Assembly: GCA_964036045.1 (NCBI GenBank)
Contig: OZ038380.1
Span: 64,526,591 to 64,590,590, forward strand
Length of the DNA stretch: 64,000 nt
Origin: Eutreptiella sp. 'Long Island Sound 2002'
Taxonomy: Eukaryota > Euglenozoa > Euglenophyceae > Eutreptiales > Eutreptiaceae
Direction of reading: 5' to 3'
A program made the translations under genes and the position numbers. Positions 10,379-21,682 of the stretch are shown here, in pieces (within the stretch, counting starts at the first letter, position 1; each line of letters starts with the position of its first letter). Under the pieces are notes generated by a model. It saw nothing but the letters and a program-made list of their open reading frames with translations, searched no databases and was not told where the DNA came from.

Positions 10379-11535
10379 TCAGGGCCCTGGGGGGTTTCCC
10401 ACGCGTCGCACAAGGGCGCTGCGGAGGGCACTGAAGATTTCGTGCACAAGGGCCGCGTGTGCTGCCTCAGCCTCCGTCTCAGTGTCGATTGTGGGCTGCA
10501 GTTGCTCGCCGGGCGCCCAGATCTTGTGGATCGCAAAGACTGGGCACAGGTTGGGCGCAGTGGGGGTCTCTGCCGTCCGTTCGCGCTGGGGGATGGCTTC
10601 CAGCTGCTGCCAGCTGTCGACGTACAACCTCCATGTCGCTGACCGCACCCTGGTGTGTGGCCAACGGCGCGGCGCTCAGCGCCAGAGGCAGTAGAAGGCA
10701 TGGCCTGGGTGCCAGGTGCCAGCCGTGCCCGACACGAAAGCCGTCAGGGGATCCGGGGGCTGGTCGTTGAGCAGGGGGGTGGGGCTGTTTGGCAGGGCCG
10801 TGGTGACCAGGAGCATGGAGTTGACGGCCTCCAAGCTCCAGTGGCTGTCTCGCGGGTGCGGCATGATCAGCACGTGGTAGTAGTGGCCATTTTCCGAAAC
10901 GAGATGGCGATGGTGCCGGGGTCACGTTCGCGCGGCGGGGGAGCTGCGCGCGCCGTCTCCAGGTACTGCGCCGCAAGGCTCGTGAGGTTGCGCCACCTGT
11001 CGCGGGCAGTCCCGCTTTCCCATGCCGCCAGGCCTTCCTGCGGTGGGATGCGGAGGGTTTCGGGCCTCGGAGCCGGGGCGTCCTGCTCCCGGCCCCCGGT
11101 GCTAGGCGAGGGCCTGGGGTTCATCAGCGGTGCTATGAGCGTGTGTACCCGGCCCAGGTGTGGGACCCACACGCCCCCCTGGGCTGGTTGGTGGGTGTTG
11201 AACCACCAGATCCACGCTTCAACAAGGTCGTCTGAGACCTGTGCCCCGGGGGTAACGAGCGCCTGGAGCTGCCGCACAAGGATTTTGGTTGTTGCGGCGT
11301 GTGACAGGGGGACCACGGCGAAGAGCCTGTTCGGGTTGACGTCACGGAGGTGTTCCCAGAGGGCTGCCACCAGCTCGCTCGAGGGTGTGGTAGCGTGGAT
11401 GCCGTAGAGCGCTCTCAGTTCCGCATCGTCGAAGGGGCCCGTGCCCCTTTGCTGCGGTGGCCGGGGGGCTCGGGGGGGCATGGTCACCCGGTCCTGGTCG
11501 AGCGTGGCGCTAGTCGGGGAGGGGTGCCGTGACAC
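10379..11535 (-). pseudogene. Ulp1-like (C48-type) cysteine protease ORF of a retroelement, one frameshift and one stop
   Basis: Starts at Met 11535 or a nearby MPPRAP. The N-terminal part has VSDDLVEAWIWWFN, like the substrate-binding opening of Ulp1 proteases. Near 10900 a -1 shift joins to YYHVLIMPHPRDSHWSLE (candidate catalytic His at 10841-10843). The same frame continues through one TGA, then WRLYVDSW (candidate Asp) and APNLCPVFAIHKIW (candidate Cys at 10544-10546). Family order is HW...(Y)xDS...CG.F, so Pro replacing Gly after Cys is a deviation. Such proteases remove SUMO/ubiquitin-like modifiers; some non-LTR elements encode them. This copy is unlikely to be active. Confidence 0.65.
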
Positions 11536-11540
11536 CTAGG

Positions 11541-12775
11541 ATTTTATGAGGTACCGGAATCCCGTAACTGAACCGTCCAAAAAACTGCCGTGATCGTGAT
11601 TTACGGCCCGCCGCAACCCAATTTTGCTCAGGTTTTGGTGATTTGTGCCATATCTGTGCGCATCTGCCCCGATTTAGATAGCACAATCATTATCTATTTG
11701 CTGTATTGAAATCACGTCGATTGCATTACCGTATGTCCAGATAAACCCAAAGTACGACCATGTTTGCCCATTTTTGCCACTTTCGGGCCATAAACGGTCA
11801 TTTCGATGATGTCCTTGTGGTGTCACGAGATTTCAAATGCGTTTTTGGGGCTGGTGTGGTCAGTTGTAGGGCCCCATACCGTATTTTCAGGGTGCTGGAC
11901 TCAAAAGAAAGTGTTTTGCAAGGTTTTAGAGCAGACAATCAAGGGTTTCAGGGCCGCCATTACCAGAAAAGCGCATTTTGTTGCCAAAAATTGCCAAAAA
12001 AGCCTTTCTTGGCCTAAAACAGTGTTTTTGGGGCCTGAGTGGTCACAGGTAGGGCCCCATACCCTATGTTGAGGATGCTGGACTGAAAAAAACGCGTTCT
12101 GCAGTGTTTTGGAGCAAGTGACCAAGGGTTCCGGAGCCACCATCACCAAAAAAACGCTTTTTTTGCCCAAAACATGCCAATTTTTTGGCCCAAAACAGCA
12201 TTTGTGGGGCATGAGTGGTCGGTTGTAGGGCCCCATACCCTATTTTGAGTGTGGTGGACTCAGAGGAATGTTTTTTTGCAGGGTTTTGGAGCAACTTATC
12301 GAGTGTTTGGAGCCGCCATCAACAAAAAACCGTATTTCTTGCCAAAAACAAACATGTATGGTTTGGGCTATACAAAAGCTGCTATTCGCAACTAGGTGGT
12401 GAATGTCATATTTCTCGGATACGGCCGATTTTAGATGGAATCAAGCCTGCATTGTCGATCTAGGGGCTGGAAAATTTCCAATTTGGAGGGTGGGGGGGGG
12501 GGCTAACTCCGGAAAGTATGCTCTTTATGGTATAATTTGACAAAAAAAGTAGTATTTCTGACTTTAGCTGGTTTTGGGATTTTTGGACCCCATAAAATCC
12601 TAGGTGAGGTGGTGCCAGGGTGTCCCCCAGGCGTGTACTCCATGGAGGGTTTCCGTTGCTGGGGCACCCAGGTCGTGGCGGTGGGCAGTGGGTCAGAGGA
12701 CTCCTTAGGGCTGGAGGTCTCTGCAATTTCTGCGCCTGCCGCTGGGCCGCTCGCGTCCCGCCCCCGTTGTTGATC
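11541..12775. other. Non-coding repeats between element and paralog 3
   Basis: Contains three units of about 180 bp (starts of GGGCCCCATACC at 11870, 12050 and 12229), with recurring blocks TGGACTCA, GTTTTGGAGCA and CAAAAAACG. A G-run lies near 12491-12499. No gene seen. Confidence 0.6.
11800..12350. repeat. 180-bp tandem repeat, three units
   Basis: Each unit carries GGGCCCCATACC(C/G)TAT followed by a Leu-rich-free AT/GT stretch and a CCAAAA-rich block. Frames are open only by chance. Confidence 0.7.
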
Positions 12776-12810
12776 ACGAAGAAGTTAAGGTTTATAATGT
12801 GCCATTCCAT

Positions 12811-12826
12811 GCGCGAGGCCTCGCGC
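12811..12826. repeat. Perfect palindrome GCGCGAGGCCTCGCGC
   Basis: Matches the copy at 7560-7575. A weaker copy is at 13040-13055 (GCGCGGGGCCTCTCGC). Confidence 0.85.
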
Positions 12827-13183
12827 TTGAAACTACAGTTTGTTCCGGAACATTCATACATTTCAAGATTTTTGGGCGCACCATTATTGAAATTTGTTTC
12901 TTACTGGATCCATTTCTATCACGCCATCCTGATAATGGTACTACGTTACGTGTATAAATACAACAGGTTTCTTTTTTTTCGACATGATGCCTAATGCGTT
13001 GTGCTGTAGTACATTAATCTGACACGAATGAGCGCCTTTGCGCGGGGCCTCTCGCAAAGAATGGTCACAAAACAATACTTTTTGCTGTATCGCCCATGGG
13101 ACATGTCATTCTTATAAATATATTTCTTTTGCCATACTGGTTCGCGGCAGTCCAGAAATATCCATCAAAACAATTATTATTTG

Positions 13184-13283
13184 CTGCCTCTTGAAACCTG
13201 TCATTTTCCTACCTTTTCTGTCGTTTTCGACCCTGCAACTTGAGCCGCCTAAGCCTTATGCAAAATGATTGAGCGAGTCATAC
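13184..13283 (-). other. 100-nt intron in paralog 3 carrying the 20-bp terminus motif
   Basis: Donor GTATGACT after GACAGTG, acceptor GAGGCAG. The donor sits at the same codon as in the 61-64 kb gene. The 20-bp motif TGCAACTTGAGCCGCCTAAG is inside, on the opposite strand to the gene. Confidence 0.55.
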
Positions 13284-13663
13284 CACTGTCCTCCGATGCG
13301 GTTACGCGCAACAGTCCTGGTGGCGGCAACGCCTGGTATCCCGGCAGTTTTCTGCCAACATCCTAGTGGTTGATGGCTCAGATCTGTCCTTTGTCAATGC
13401 TCTTGTCCATCCTCAAATCAGTCAATTATATCTTCACTGCTTTTCAATTCTACTTCCGCAGCCACTGTTGAATGTCAACTGTGTGCTTCATCTCCGGTAT
13501 TGGCTTCTTTTCCGCCTTCCGCTTCAGCCCTTTCTTTGGTATGTTGCCTTGGTTGGTCCCTGGTGATGACTCCACTCCCTCTGCGTCTGTTGGCCTCTCT
13601 TCTGGCGACCCTGGTTGACTCATGGTGCTAACAAATGCCTAAAGGGGGCACATGATATGACAC

Positions 13664-16463
13664 AGGACAGAGAGTAAAGATCGCTAGTGCGATCGCGTGT
13701 GTCGCGCATGCGTAGCATAGGCCAGATCAGAATAAAGTAGGCATACCAGAAAGCATAATTGAGGTATGTGTTTTACATTCAAAATGTTTGTACAGATTGA
13801 TGGGATGATATTAAGTTTTGGTTATTCTTCTTGAGTGCTTTGCAGACGTTAGAAGGAGATAGATCAAAATGAAGGATTTCAACAAGGATGATCAGAATCA
13901 AACCAAGGACAAGACCATTACAATTTTGTCAATCGAAAAAAGAGGTCTTGCTTATGCTGTGCGTGCTTGCTGCGACGTTGGACGAGTACGGCGCCAATGA
14001 TCCACATTGGCGCCAAGGGCAATTGCACAGCGCCTACAGCGGCGTGAGCGGCTGCGCTGTACAAGCCGCCATGAGAAGATCCAGGACGGCGCTGATGGGA
14101 GCGCTGCCAGGAGAAGTGAGGTGCTGACAGCGCCTTCATCAACGACTGCGCCGTGCAGACCGCGACGAGCAGAAGTAGGGCGCTGATAGGAGCGCCGCCA
14201 GAAGGAGTTGACGGCTCCTTCATCAATAACGGCACTTTGTTGGGCGCAAGGAGGGCGAAACTGCGCGTTCGTCACCTCCGTCAGCAGGAATGGGGAGCCT
14301 ACAGCGCGGTGGTCACCGCTGTCAGCAGGAATGGGGCGCCTACAGCCCCTTGGTTAGCGCCAGGTCTGGTGAGACAGCCCCTTGACAGCCCCTTCACAGC
14401 GCCGTCGTAAGGAGTGGGGCGCCCACGTTGCTTTGGACCGCGGTCGCGCCGGTGGCACTTTCTGAGAAGGCGCCTGTGGACTTGGACAAGGGACGACAGA
14501 GAGTGACAGTAGGTAAATTTTGGTGTTGGCTGCTTTCCAGCCTTTTTATTTGCGTCGTGTTGCATTTTGTGTCGTTTGCTTCGTTCGCTTGGGCGAACGT
14601 TATCATTGTATTAATAATTTATGACACTGCTTTGCGTTTGGTGTGCCACTCCTGCTTTGCAGGTGCAGAGCATCACAAGCGTGTCACAGGAGCGGCGGCG
14701 CGAGAGCAGTGGGATGCGGGTATGGTGCGCAACAACGCACACGTTTCAGGTGTGGCGACTGTTGCATGTCAGCTTTGTGTTCGCTCGTTTTCGTTTTGTC
14801 TCCGCCGTGTTTCGTTTCTACGTCAAGGGTCTATTTTTTGGTACTGCTCTGTGATTCTGTGTGTGTGTGTTTGTGCAGAGGTGGAACAAGAGCAACACAT
14901 GGCACCACGAAAGGTGAGCACACGCGGACACGTCCTGTTTACTGGCGTGTTGTGTGTTGCATGCCTGCTGTGTGTTCGCTTCGTTTGTTTGTGTTTGTGT
15001 CGCGTTCGCTTTTGTGCTCCTGCCTTTGCAGGTTGAACAGCCAAGAATCCAGGATTCAAATGAGTTGAATGTACATTTTTGGTATGTGCTGCGTGTACAG
15101 TGAGTGAGTTTTTCAGTGTGCGGTGTTTTTGTTTGCGTATATGTATATGCAGGCTTGTCTCCTTTTTCCTCTTGTGTTTATTCTTGACAGTTTTTTTTAT
15201 TTTGTGGTTTTGGGGTCTTTTGTCTCCTTTTGTTTTACCTTTGCGCTTCTTTTTTTCCTCTTTGTATTTGCTGGAGTGGTTGGCAGGCCCCGCCCCTTTG
15301 CGCATGGCCACGACCCTCTTTGTCTTTTTCGTATTTGAAGGGTGCTTCCACTTCAGTGTGAGTTTGTCATGTTGTGTCAGGGCTTCATTTTATACTTACC
15401 TGTATGGGTGTATTTCAGTTTCTGTTTGCAGCTTTTGGCAGCAACCGCACGTTGCGTGCGATGATAAGAGTTTCAGTAAACCCCCTACTGTCTAAGGAGC
15501 GTGAGGCTCCAAACCCCCAAACCCTAGGGTGTGCGCGTGATGCGCTGAGTGGTGCGTGAGGTGCCCCGCCCGCGCTGCGTGATGCGGCGATTGTTTTTTT
15601 GGTGCGTGATGCCTCTTGTTCTATGATTCATTCCCTGGACACCCCTCCCTGGTATTGGTGTTTTGCCTGGGTGAGCATTCTTTTCGGTGGTGTGGCGTGT
15701 GTTTCGCCCCGCCCCCTGGCCATGGTGTGGGTTGCACAGCGCCTGATCTTAAGGTAAGGGTTGCTTTTGGTTGTCAGGCAGGAGACGAGTACCCGCGCCT
15801 GACACACATCTTGCATAGCCCTGCGTGAGTTGTGAGTTTGCTTTGTTGTTTGTGTTTCGGTATACTTTTACTTCTTACTTTAATTCTTTTACATTTCAAA
15901 TTGTTTTGTCTGTGTTGGTCTTTCGCTTTTTCTTGCAAGTATGTGTGTGCATTGGTGTGTGCGCCAGGTGTGGCAAACCGTTGGCGTAGGTTTGCTCAGT
16001 CCAGCTTGGTTAGTTTTTATAATAGATTTTACAAATACAGTTACGTGTTTGACAACAGGTTACAATGATAAAAATATTTCAGGCTGCATTTCAGTAGGCT
16101 TTCGTTTGCATTTTTCTACATCGTGCGCATTGGCATAGTTGTCGTTTGCGTGTGTGTATTTCCTAACCTCTGTGCGCTCATGCAGGTCAGGTCAACAGAA
16201 GTGGGAAGCAACAGTGCATGCTGGATATGTGCTGACGATCCGACACGTCGTCGTTTTTTTCATATGACATGCGTGTTCTGTTGTTTCTGTTTTGCTTTTG
16301 CAGTGCCAGCAAGTGGAGAACTTCAAGAGAAATCAGAGGGTCCCGAATTCGGGGCGGGACCAGAAAAACGTCAAAGAATATCAGAGGTCCTGAATCCGGG
16401 CCGGGACCAACGAAGTTGAACAACGTACGAGTCAATGGGATTTGTACATTTCATCAAGTTTCA
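13664..16463 (+). repeat. 2.8-kb intron-rich repeat, copy 2
   Basis: See 2624-5423. Starts AGGACAGAGAGTAAAG and ends CATCAAGTTTCA, where the exon array of the minus-strand gene begins. The 260-bp module occupies 13664-13922 with ATG at 13869. Confidence 0.85.
13869..15065 (+). CDS. Possible intron-rich hypothetical gene (copy 2), exon map uncertain
   Basis: Same candidate start and splice pairs as at 2829-4025. The small exons encoding EVEQEQHMAPRK and VEQPRIQDSNELN are unchanged between copies, whereas surrounding T-rich tracts differ at scattered sites. That is weak support for these exons being real. Confidence 0.3.
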
Positions 16464-18060
16464 AGTTGCATGGTTACCTTTTGCTGTTGCTCCTCATCCC
16501 CTTGCTTTTGACGCTTTGCCGCCTCCGCCTTCTTTCTGTCCGCCTCCTCTCTTCCGGCGCGCCCTTGGGCACATGCAAAAATCAAAATCCTATCTCCGTC
16601 AATTGGAAAGAAATGAACACGATATGTATGCACAGAATCGAGAGAGCGGTACTGCAGAAATTTGCATGGTTACCTTTTGCTGTTGCCCCTCATCCACTTG
16701 CTTTTGACGCTTTGCCGCCTCCGTCTTCCTACTGTCTGCCTCCTCTCGTTCGATGCGGCCTTGGGGACATGCAAAAAACAAAATCCGATCTCCGTCAATT
16801 GGAAAGCAATGAACACGATATGTATGCACAGAATAGAGAGAGCAGTACTGCAGAAATTTGCAGGGTTACCTTTGCTGTTGCTCCTCATCCACTTGCTTTT
16901 GATGCTTTGCTGCCTCCGCCTTCTTTCTGTCTGCCTCCTCTCGTTCGGTGCGCTCCTTGGGACATGCAAAAATCAAAATCTGATCTCCGTAAATTGGAAA
17001 CGAATGAACACGATACATATGCACAGAATCGAGAGAGCGTGTGCGGTCCTGGAAGGTTACCTTTTGCTCTTGCCCCTCATCCGCTTGCTTGTGACGCTTT
17101 GCTGCCTCCGCCTTTTTTATGTCCTCTTGTGCTCTGTCTCGCGTCTCCGCTTCCTCTGGTTCAGTGCGCTCCTGGGGACATGCAAAAATCAAAATCCCAT
17201 CTCGGTCGGTCGGAGAGAAATGAACGCGATATGCATGCACAGAATTGAAAGACCCTAACTGCACAACTTTGGAACGTTACTTTTTGCTGTTGCCTCTCAT
17301 CCGCTTCCTCTCGTTCGGTGCGCTCCTCATCTGGCTGCATTTGACCCCGATCCTTACCACTACACTCCCCATTGCTCTGGCCCTTGTTTTGCTTTGTCGT
17401 GGGGTTCTCTGCCTTTCTGGGCTTCTCAACCTGAGTGGCGCGAAGTTACACAAAGCACCGAACTGTTGGCCTATGAAGCGTGTCTCACCGGCCCAAGTCC
17501 CAAATCCCATCTCGGTCGGTCCGAGAGAGATTAACGCGATATGCATGCACAGAATCGAAAGACCCTAACTGCACAACTTTGGAACGTTACCTTTTGCTGT
17601 TGCTCCTCATCCGCTTGCTTCGGTCGGTGCGCTGCCTCCGCCTTTATTCTGTCCTCTTCTGTCCTGTCCCGCCTCTCCTCCTCCTCTCGCTCGGTGCGCT
17701 CCTGGAAACATGCAAAAATCAAAATCCCATCTCGGTCAGTCTGAGGGAGATTAACGCAATATGGTTTCACAGAATTGACAGACCTTAACTGCACAACTTT
17801 GGAAAGTTACTTTTTGCTGTTGCTTCTCATCCGCTTCCTCCCGTTCGGTGCGCTCCTCATCTGGCTGCATTTGCTCCCGGTCCTTACCACTACACTCCCC
17901 GTTGCTCTGGCCTTTGTATTGCTTTTTGGTGGGGTTCTCTGCCTTTCTGGGCTTCTTAACCTGAGTCGCACGAAGTTACACAAAGCACCGAACTGTTGGC
18001 CTATGAAGCGTGTCTCACCGCCCCAAATCCCAGCCAGCGATATTGACAGGTTGCGCGACC
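16464..18060 (-). CDS. Tandem exon array encoding Lys/Glu/Gln-rich repeats
   Basis: On the minus strand a unit of about 190-196 bp recurs with GTTACC starts on the plus strand at 16472, 16668, 16864 and 17055. Each unit is an exon of about 87 nt (29 codons; e.g. ERTEREEADRKKAEAAK then QKQVDEEQQQK) plus an intron that starts GTAACC and ends TGCATGT(C/G)CCCAAG. Larger units at about 17280-17430 and 17810-17960 have an exon starting VKKPRKAENPTKKQYKG and ending in the same Glu/Gln block. An exon length divisible by three allows repeats to be added without frame loss. Predicted product is a charged coiled coil. No start codon assigned; both ends uncertain. Confidence 0.5.
17220..18040. repeat. 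About 530-bp duplicated block within the exon array
   Basis: The segment with GGGGTTCTCTGCCTTTCTGGGC occurs at about 17400 and 17932, each followed by GTTACACAAAGCACCGAACTG and GCGTGTCTCACCG, so exon and flanking intron were copied together. Confidence 0.7.
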
Positions 18061-18100
18061 CATGCGGTGGGATGATGGTTTATGTGTGAGTCACAAACAT

Positions 18101-19085
18101 TTAATGCACAGCAAGCAACAACATCAACAAGCATTGAACAGCAATAGATGCCTGTTGAATGCTGCTCATTGATATGTCCACCGGTTTGAAGCTCACTTGC
18201 GGTTTGTGCGGTGGAAACAGCTCTTCGATTGTGAAGCCTCCAGTCTTACTTCTGTCCTCAAGCGCTCGAAGAATATCTGGTATGGTTTTGGAACCCCTAC
18301 CGCTAACACACAGGTCCTCGCGGAGTTTGATGAAATAATGTTTTGAGTAAGCACTTGCCTGCTTAAACAGCTCCATACACGTCATATGCTCAGTTGCTCC
18401 GGCTATTCTTGGTGCCAACGCTTCCTCAGACACATGGGGTGACCTACTCTTTTTGGTATACTTCCTTCACTTTGGGGGCTTTGGTTTAGCTTCCTTCTTC
18501 TTTTCCCTTTTAGCTTTGGGTGTGCCACTTGCGCCATCCTCCGAGTTGTCGCCATCGTCACCATCGTCCTCATCATCACTACTTTCATTTTCCGAGCTCT
18601 CAACAGAAGGTGCCTCGCCGTAGTCGGATGTTTCATCACTCGGGACGTCACACCCATCGTTGAAGAAGGCAGGCAATCCAAGAGGAAATGTTTCGGAAGA
18701 TGTCAGCGCGTTTGCACCAATAGAAGTAATTATTTGGGAACCTCATGCATAGGTCGTTCTTGTTTGGTTCTGGTATTTTTTTCGGTACAATCAGCATTCC
18801 TTACCAAAACAAGACCTGCTTTTCACCGGTTTGCACAATGGTGGACATGCCACATTTGATGTAATTGAAGGTCCCGACTTCAACACTTTGGTCCTCCTTA
18901 ACACAATGCCCTGCAAGGAGCCTTTCTAGCTCCGGGTCCAAACTTTCGCAATTCTCCCATGCTCCACCTTCTCCTTGTTCCGCCCCTTCTTCCACGTCCC
19001 CCTTGCCTATATGACAATCGGCAGGCACCAAGGCTGGCATGTCAGGCTTTGGAATCACAACCTTCTTCTTCTTGGAAGGAGCCAT
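18101..19085 (-). CDS. Hypothetical protein, three exons, acidic middle
   Basis: Starts at Met 19085 (MAPSKKKKVVIPKP). The first exon ends near 18804 (donor GTAAGGAATG). A second exon begins after GCATGAG near 18741, with GSQIITSIGANALT and then an acidic run rich in Asp/Glu/Ser followed by KREKKKEAKPKPPK. A donor GTGAAGG near 18471 and acceptor GTCTGAG near 18429 lead to the last exon (EEALAPRIAGATEH...), which ends in TAA at 18101. All joins keep frame. Basic and acidic tracts suggest a nuclear protein, but no family is recognised. Confidence 0.45.
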
Positions 19086-19267
19086 TGCTTAGCCCTGTGG
19101 GTTGTACCAACGGGAAATCACATTTGGTTGCCATGCATGCTCCCATGACCATTCGTTCACCCTTACCTCACTATCTTTTCACCCTTTGCTCACCCTACCT
19201 GGGAAGGCATAATACACACAAAAAGCACGCAACAAGGGCATGAAGGCAGTAGGACAATCGTTGATTA
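19086..19267. other. Upstream spacer of the 18-19 kb gene
   Basis: AT-rich with no coding signal; probably includes the promoter of the minus-strand gene, but no element can be named. Confidence 0.3.
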
Positions 19268-20850
19268 CCCATGAACCATATGGAAATAGACGACAAACGG
19301 TGCAAAATAGGGCCAAAAAACCTCAAATCTTCATCCCTCATCCCATTCTCATGCACATAGTATCATATTTGATGTACAACGACAACACACGGAGAAAGAC
19401 AATTCTCAAATGGCTCAAATAGTTCTAAGCCTACCCATGCACCATATGGATATTGGATCACAAACGGTGCAAAATAGGGCCAAAAACACCTCAAATGTTC
19501 GTCGTTCATCCTATTGCTATGCACATACTATCATATTATATGTAGCACCTATCATGCAAATGCATACAATAACAACCTAAGCCCCAAACATGTGTGTGTA
19601 CGGTGATAGGCACGCAAAAGCCCACCTATGAACCATATGGAAATGGACCACAAACGGTGCAAAATAGGGCCAACAACACCTCAAATGTTCATCGTTCATC
19701 CCATTCTTATGCACATAGTATCATATTTTGAGTGCAATGACAACACACGGAGCAAGCCAAAAAAAGTTCCCAAATGGCCCAAATAGTTCTTATCATTCCA
19801 ATGCATACAATACCAACCCAAGCCCCAATCATGTGTGTGTACGGTGATAGGCACGCAAAAGCCTACTTATGAACCATATGGATATTGGATCACAAACGGT
19901 GCAAAATAGGGCCAAAAACACCTCAAATGTTCATCGTTCATCCCATTCTCATGCACATACTATCATATCATATGTAGCACCTATCATACAAATGCTTACA
20001 ATAACAACCTAAGCCCCAAACATGTGTGTCTACGGTGATAGGCACGCAAAAGCCTACTTATGAACCATATGGATATTCGATCACAAACGGTGCAAAATAG
20101 GGCCAAAAACACCTCAAATGCTCATCGTTCATCCCATTCTCATGCACATACTATCATATCATATGTAGCACCTATCATACAAATGCTTACAATAACAACC
20201 CAAGCCCCAAACATGTGTGTGTACGGTGATAGGCACGCAAAAGCCCTACCATGAACCATATGGAAATGGACCACAAACGGTGCAAAATAGGGCCAAAAAC
20301 ACCTCAAAGGTTCATCGTTCATACCATTCCTATGCATATACTATCATATTTTATGTAGTTATTATCATTCAAATGCATACAATACCAACCCAAGCCCCAA
20401 AGATGTGTGTGGACGGTGATAGGTGATCAAAACCCTACCTATGAACCATATGGATATTGGACCACAAACGGTGCAAAAAAGGGCCAAAAACACCTCAAAT
20501 GTTCATCGTTCAACCCCGCTCCTATGCACATACTATCACCTTATATGTGGCACCTATCATACAAATGCTTGCAATAACAACCTAAGCCCCAAACATGTCT
20601 GTGTACGGTGATAGGCACGCAAAAGCCTACCTATGAACCATATGGAAATGGACCACAAACGGTGCAAAATAGGGCCAAAATCACCTCAAATGTTCATCGT
20701 TCATCCCATTCTTATGCACATAGTATCATATGTTATGTAGTTTTTATCATTCGAATGCATACAATACCAACCCAAGCCCCAAACATGTGTGTGGACGGTG
20801 ATAGGTGATCAAAACCCTACCTATGAACCATATGGATATTGGGCCCCATG
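19268..20850. repeat. 191-bp satellite, nine unit starts
   Basis: ATGAACCATATGGA or close variants start at 19271, 19437, 19628, 19869, 20060, 20251, 20441, 20633 and 20823. Spacing is 190-192 bp except 166 and 241, the latter with a 50-bp insert. Units share GGTGCAAAATAGGGCC and CATGTGTGTGTACGGTGATAG. Short frames in it are not genes. Confidence 0.9.
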
Positions 20851-21682
20851 GTGCTAGAAAAAGGGATGAATAGCCTAGAATAAAGGCAAAACATCGCTTG
20901 TCATGTAGGCTTCTACCAAGGGTGATGACAATGTTTTCATATATCACCTCTATACCACCTCTTACAGCCCTGTAAGACCCTCTATATGGCCTCCAAAGAC
21001 CCTAAAACCATGTAAGAAAGTGGTTTCTTGGTAGAGAAAACCGTCAATTTCTCCAAATCTGTGCCTGCTGATCTGGATTTTTGTAGGTCAGCAGCAAGGT
21101 ATTTATCTCGGGAACACGCTCATGCCTTTACTTTGATTTCAACTGCGAAAAAAAGTGGACTTTTTGGCGGATTTCTTTTGCGCACGGCGGTCGGGAATCT
21201 GAAACTCGCGTACGCGGCAGTTGCTGACAGTTTATCTACGGCTCCAGCTTCAGCGACAGCATAATTTTAATAAAAATTTGAGAAGACATAAAAACAACAG
21301 TACAACTTTGCACAATTTGATATCCCGGTTCTGAAAGTGCATGATTTTGAATTTTGGGAAAAAACAGCTGCTAAAATCATAGGTGACTGGCCCAGGGAGA
21401 GTGTCCAAGCAAGTACCAAGAGAAAAGCTCCCAGGAAATAATAACATCTCTCATCCTGCGTTGCTATCAGAAGGAGGGGGAACAATACCTCCAGGAACGC
21501 CGCCCTTTTCGCAAAATCCCAGATCTGTGGAAAGATTCATCCACGGCTCCTATAAATTTGAAGTCCATGACCAGTGCGTCCTTCCTGCGTCTTGTCTTCA
21601 CGCGCTATCTAAATTTCCCAACTACCTGCCTGCATACACCGAAGACTCAACCAATCGATTCCGGCCCTGCGACGCAGAAGCG
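20851..21682. other. Unassigned DNA, one weak plus-strand frame
   Basis: A 78-codon plus frame at 21028-21264 (MVEKTVNFSKSVPADLD) has no recognisable domain. The rest shows nothing I can support. Confidence 0.25.

Larger units (their letters stand above)
7869..11540 (-). mobile_element. GC-rich retroelement-like insertion with Ulp1-like ORF and (TACC)n tail
   Basis: GC-rich block abutting AT-richer gene sequence on the left. Read on the minus strand it has the protease ORF first, then about 2.5 kb of non-coding GC-rich DNA, then ends in a short TACC repeat (GGTAGGTAGGTAGGT at 7870-7884) against an exon. Terminal tetranucleotide tails are typical of some non-LTR retrotransposons. No reverse transcriptase motif was found, so the copy would be 5'-truncated. 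The right boundary is only approximate. Confidence 0.5.
12776..13623 (-). pseudogene. ParB-like paralog 3, 5' part, five in-frame stops
   Basis: Starts at Met 13623 (MSQPGSPEERPTDAEG). It aligns with the 1876/63623 exon of the ParB-like gene: PKKGLKRK with PKKGRKKK, VDIQQWL with TDIEDWL, then 47 codons without a gap from LTDLRMD to ASEDS, including KGQ and A.PP.G.L.V. In that stretch TAG, TGA, TAA, TGA and TAG occur in frame. The exon ends at a donor (13283) placed as in the paralog. A 100-nt intron (13184-13283) leads to an exon with DGYFWTAANQYG, matching GDYWCVSGQHSVG. Below that come YENDMSHGQ-like and palindrome-bearing sequences. Confidence 0.6.

Noticed and set aside
12776-13123. 350-bp target-site duplication around the 7.9-12.7 kb block
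   Set aside because: The two copies (7516-7866 and 12776-13123) differ too much for an insertion that keeps other recent features; they are paralogous gene pieces.
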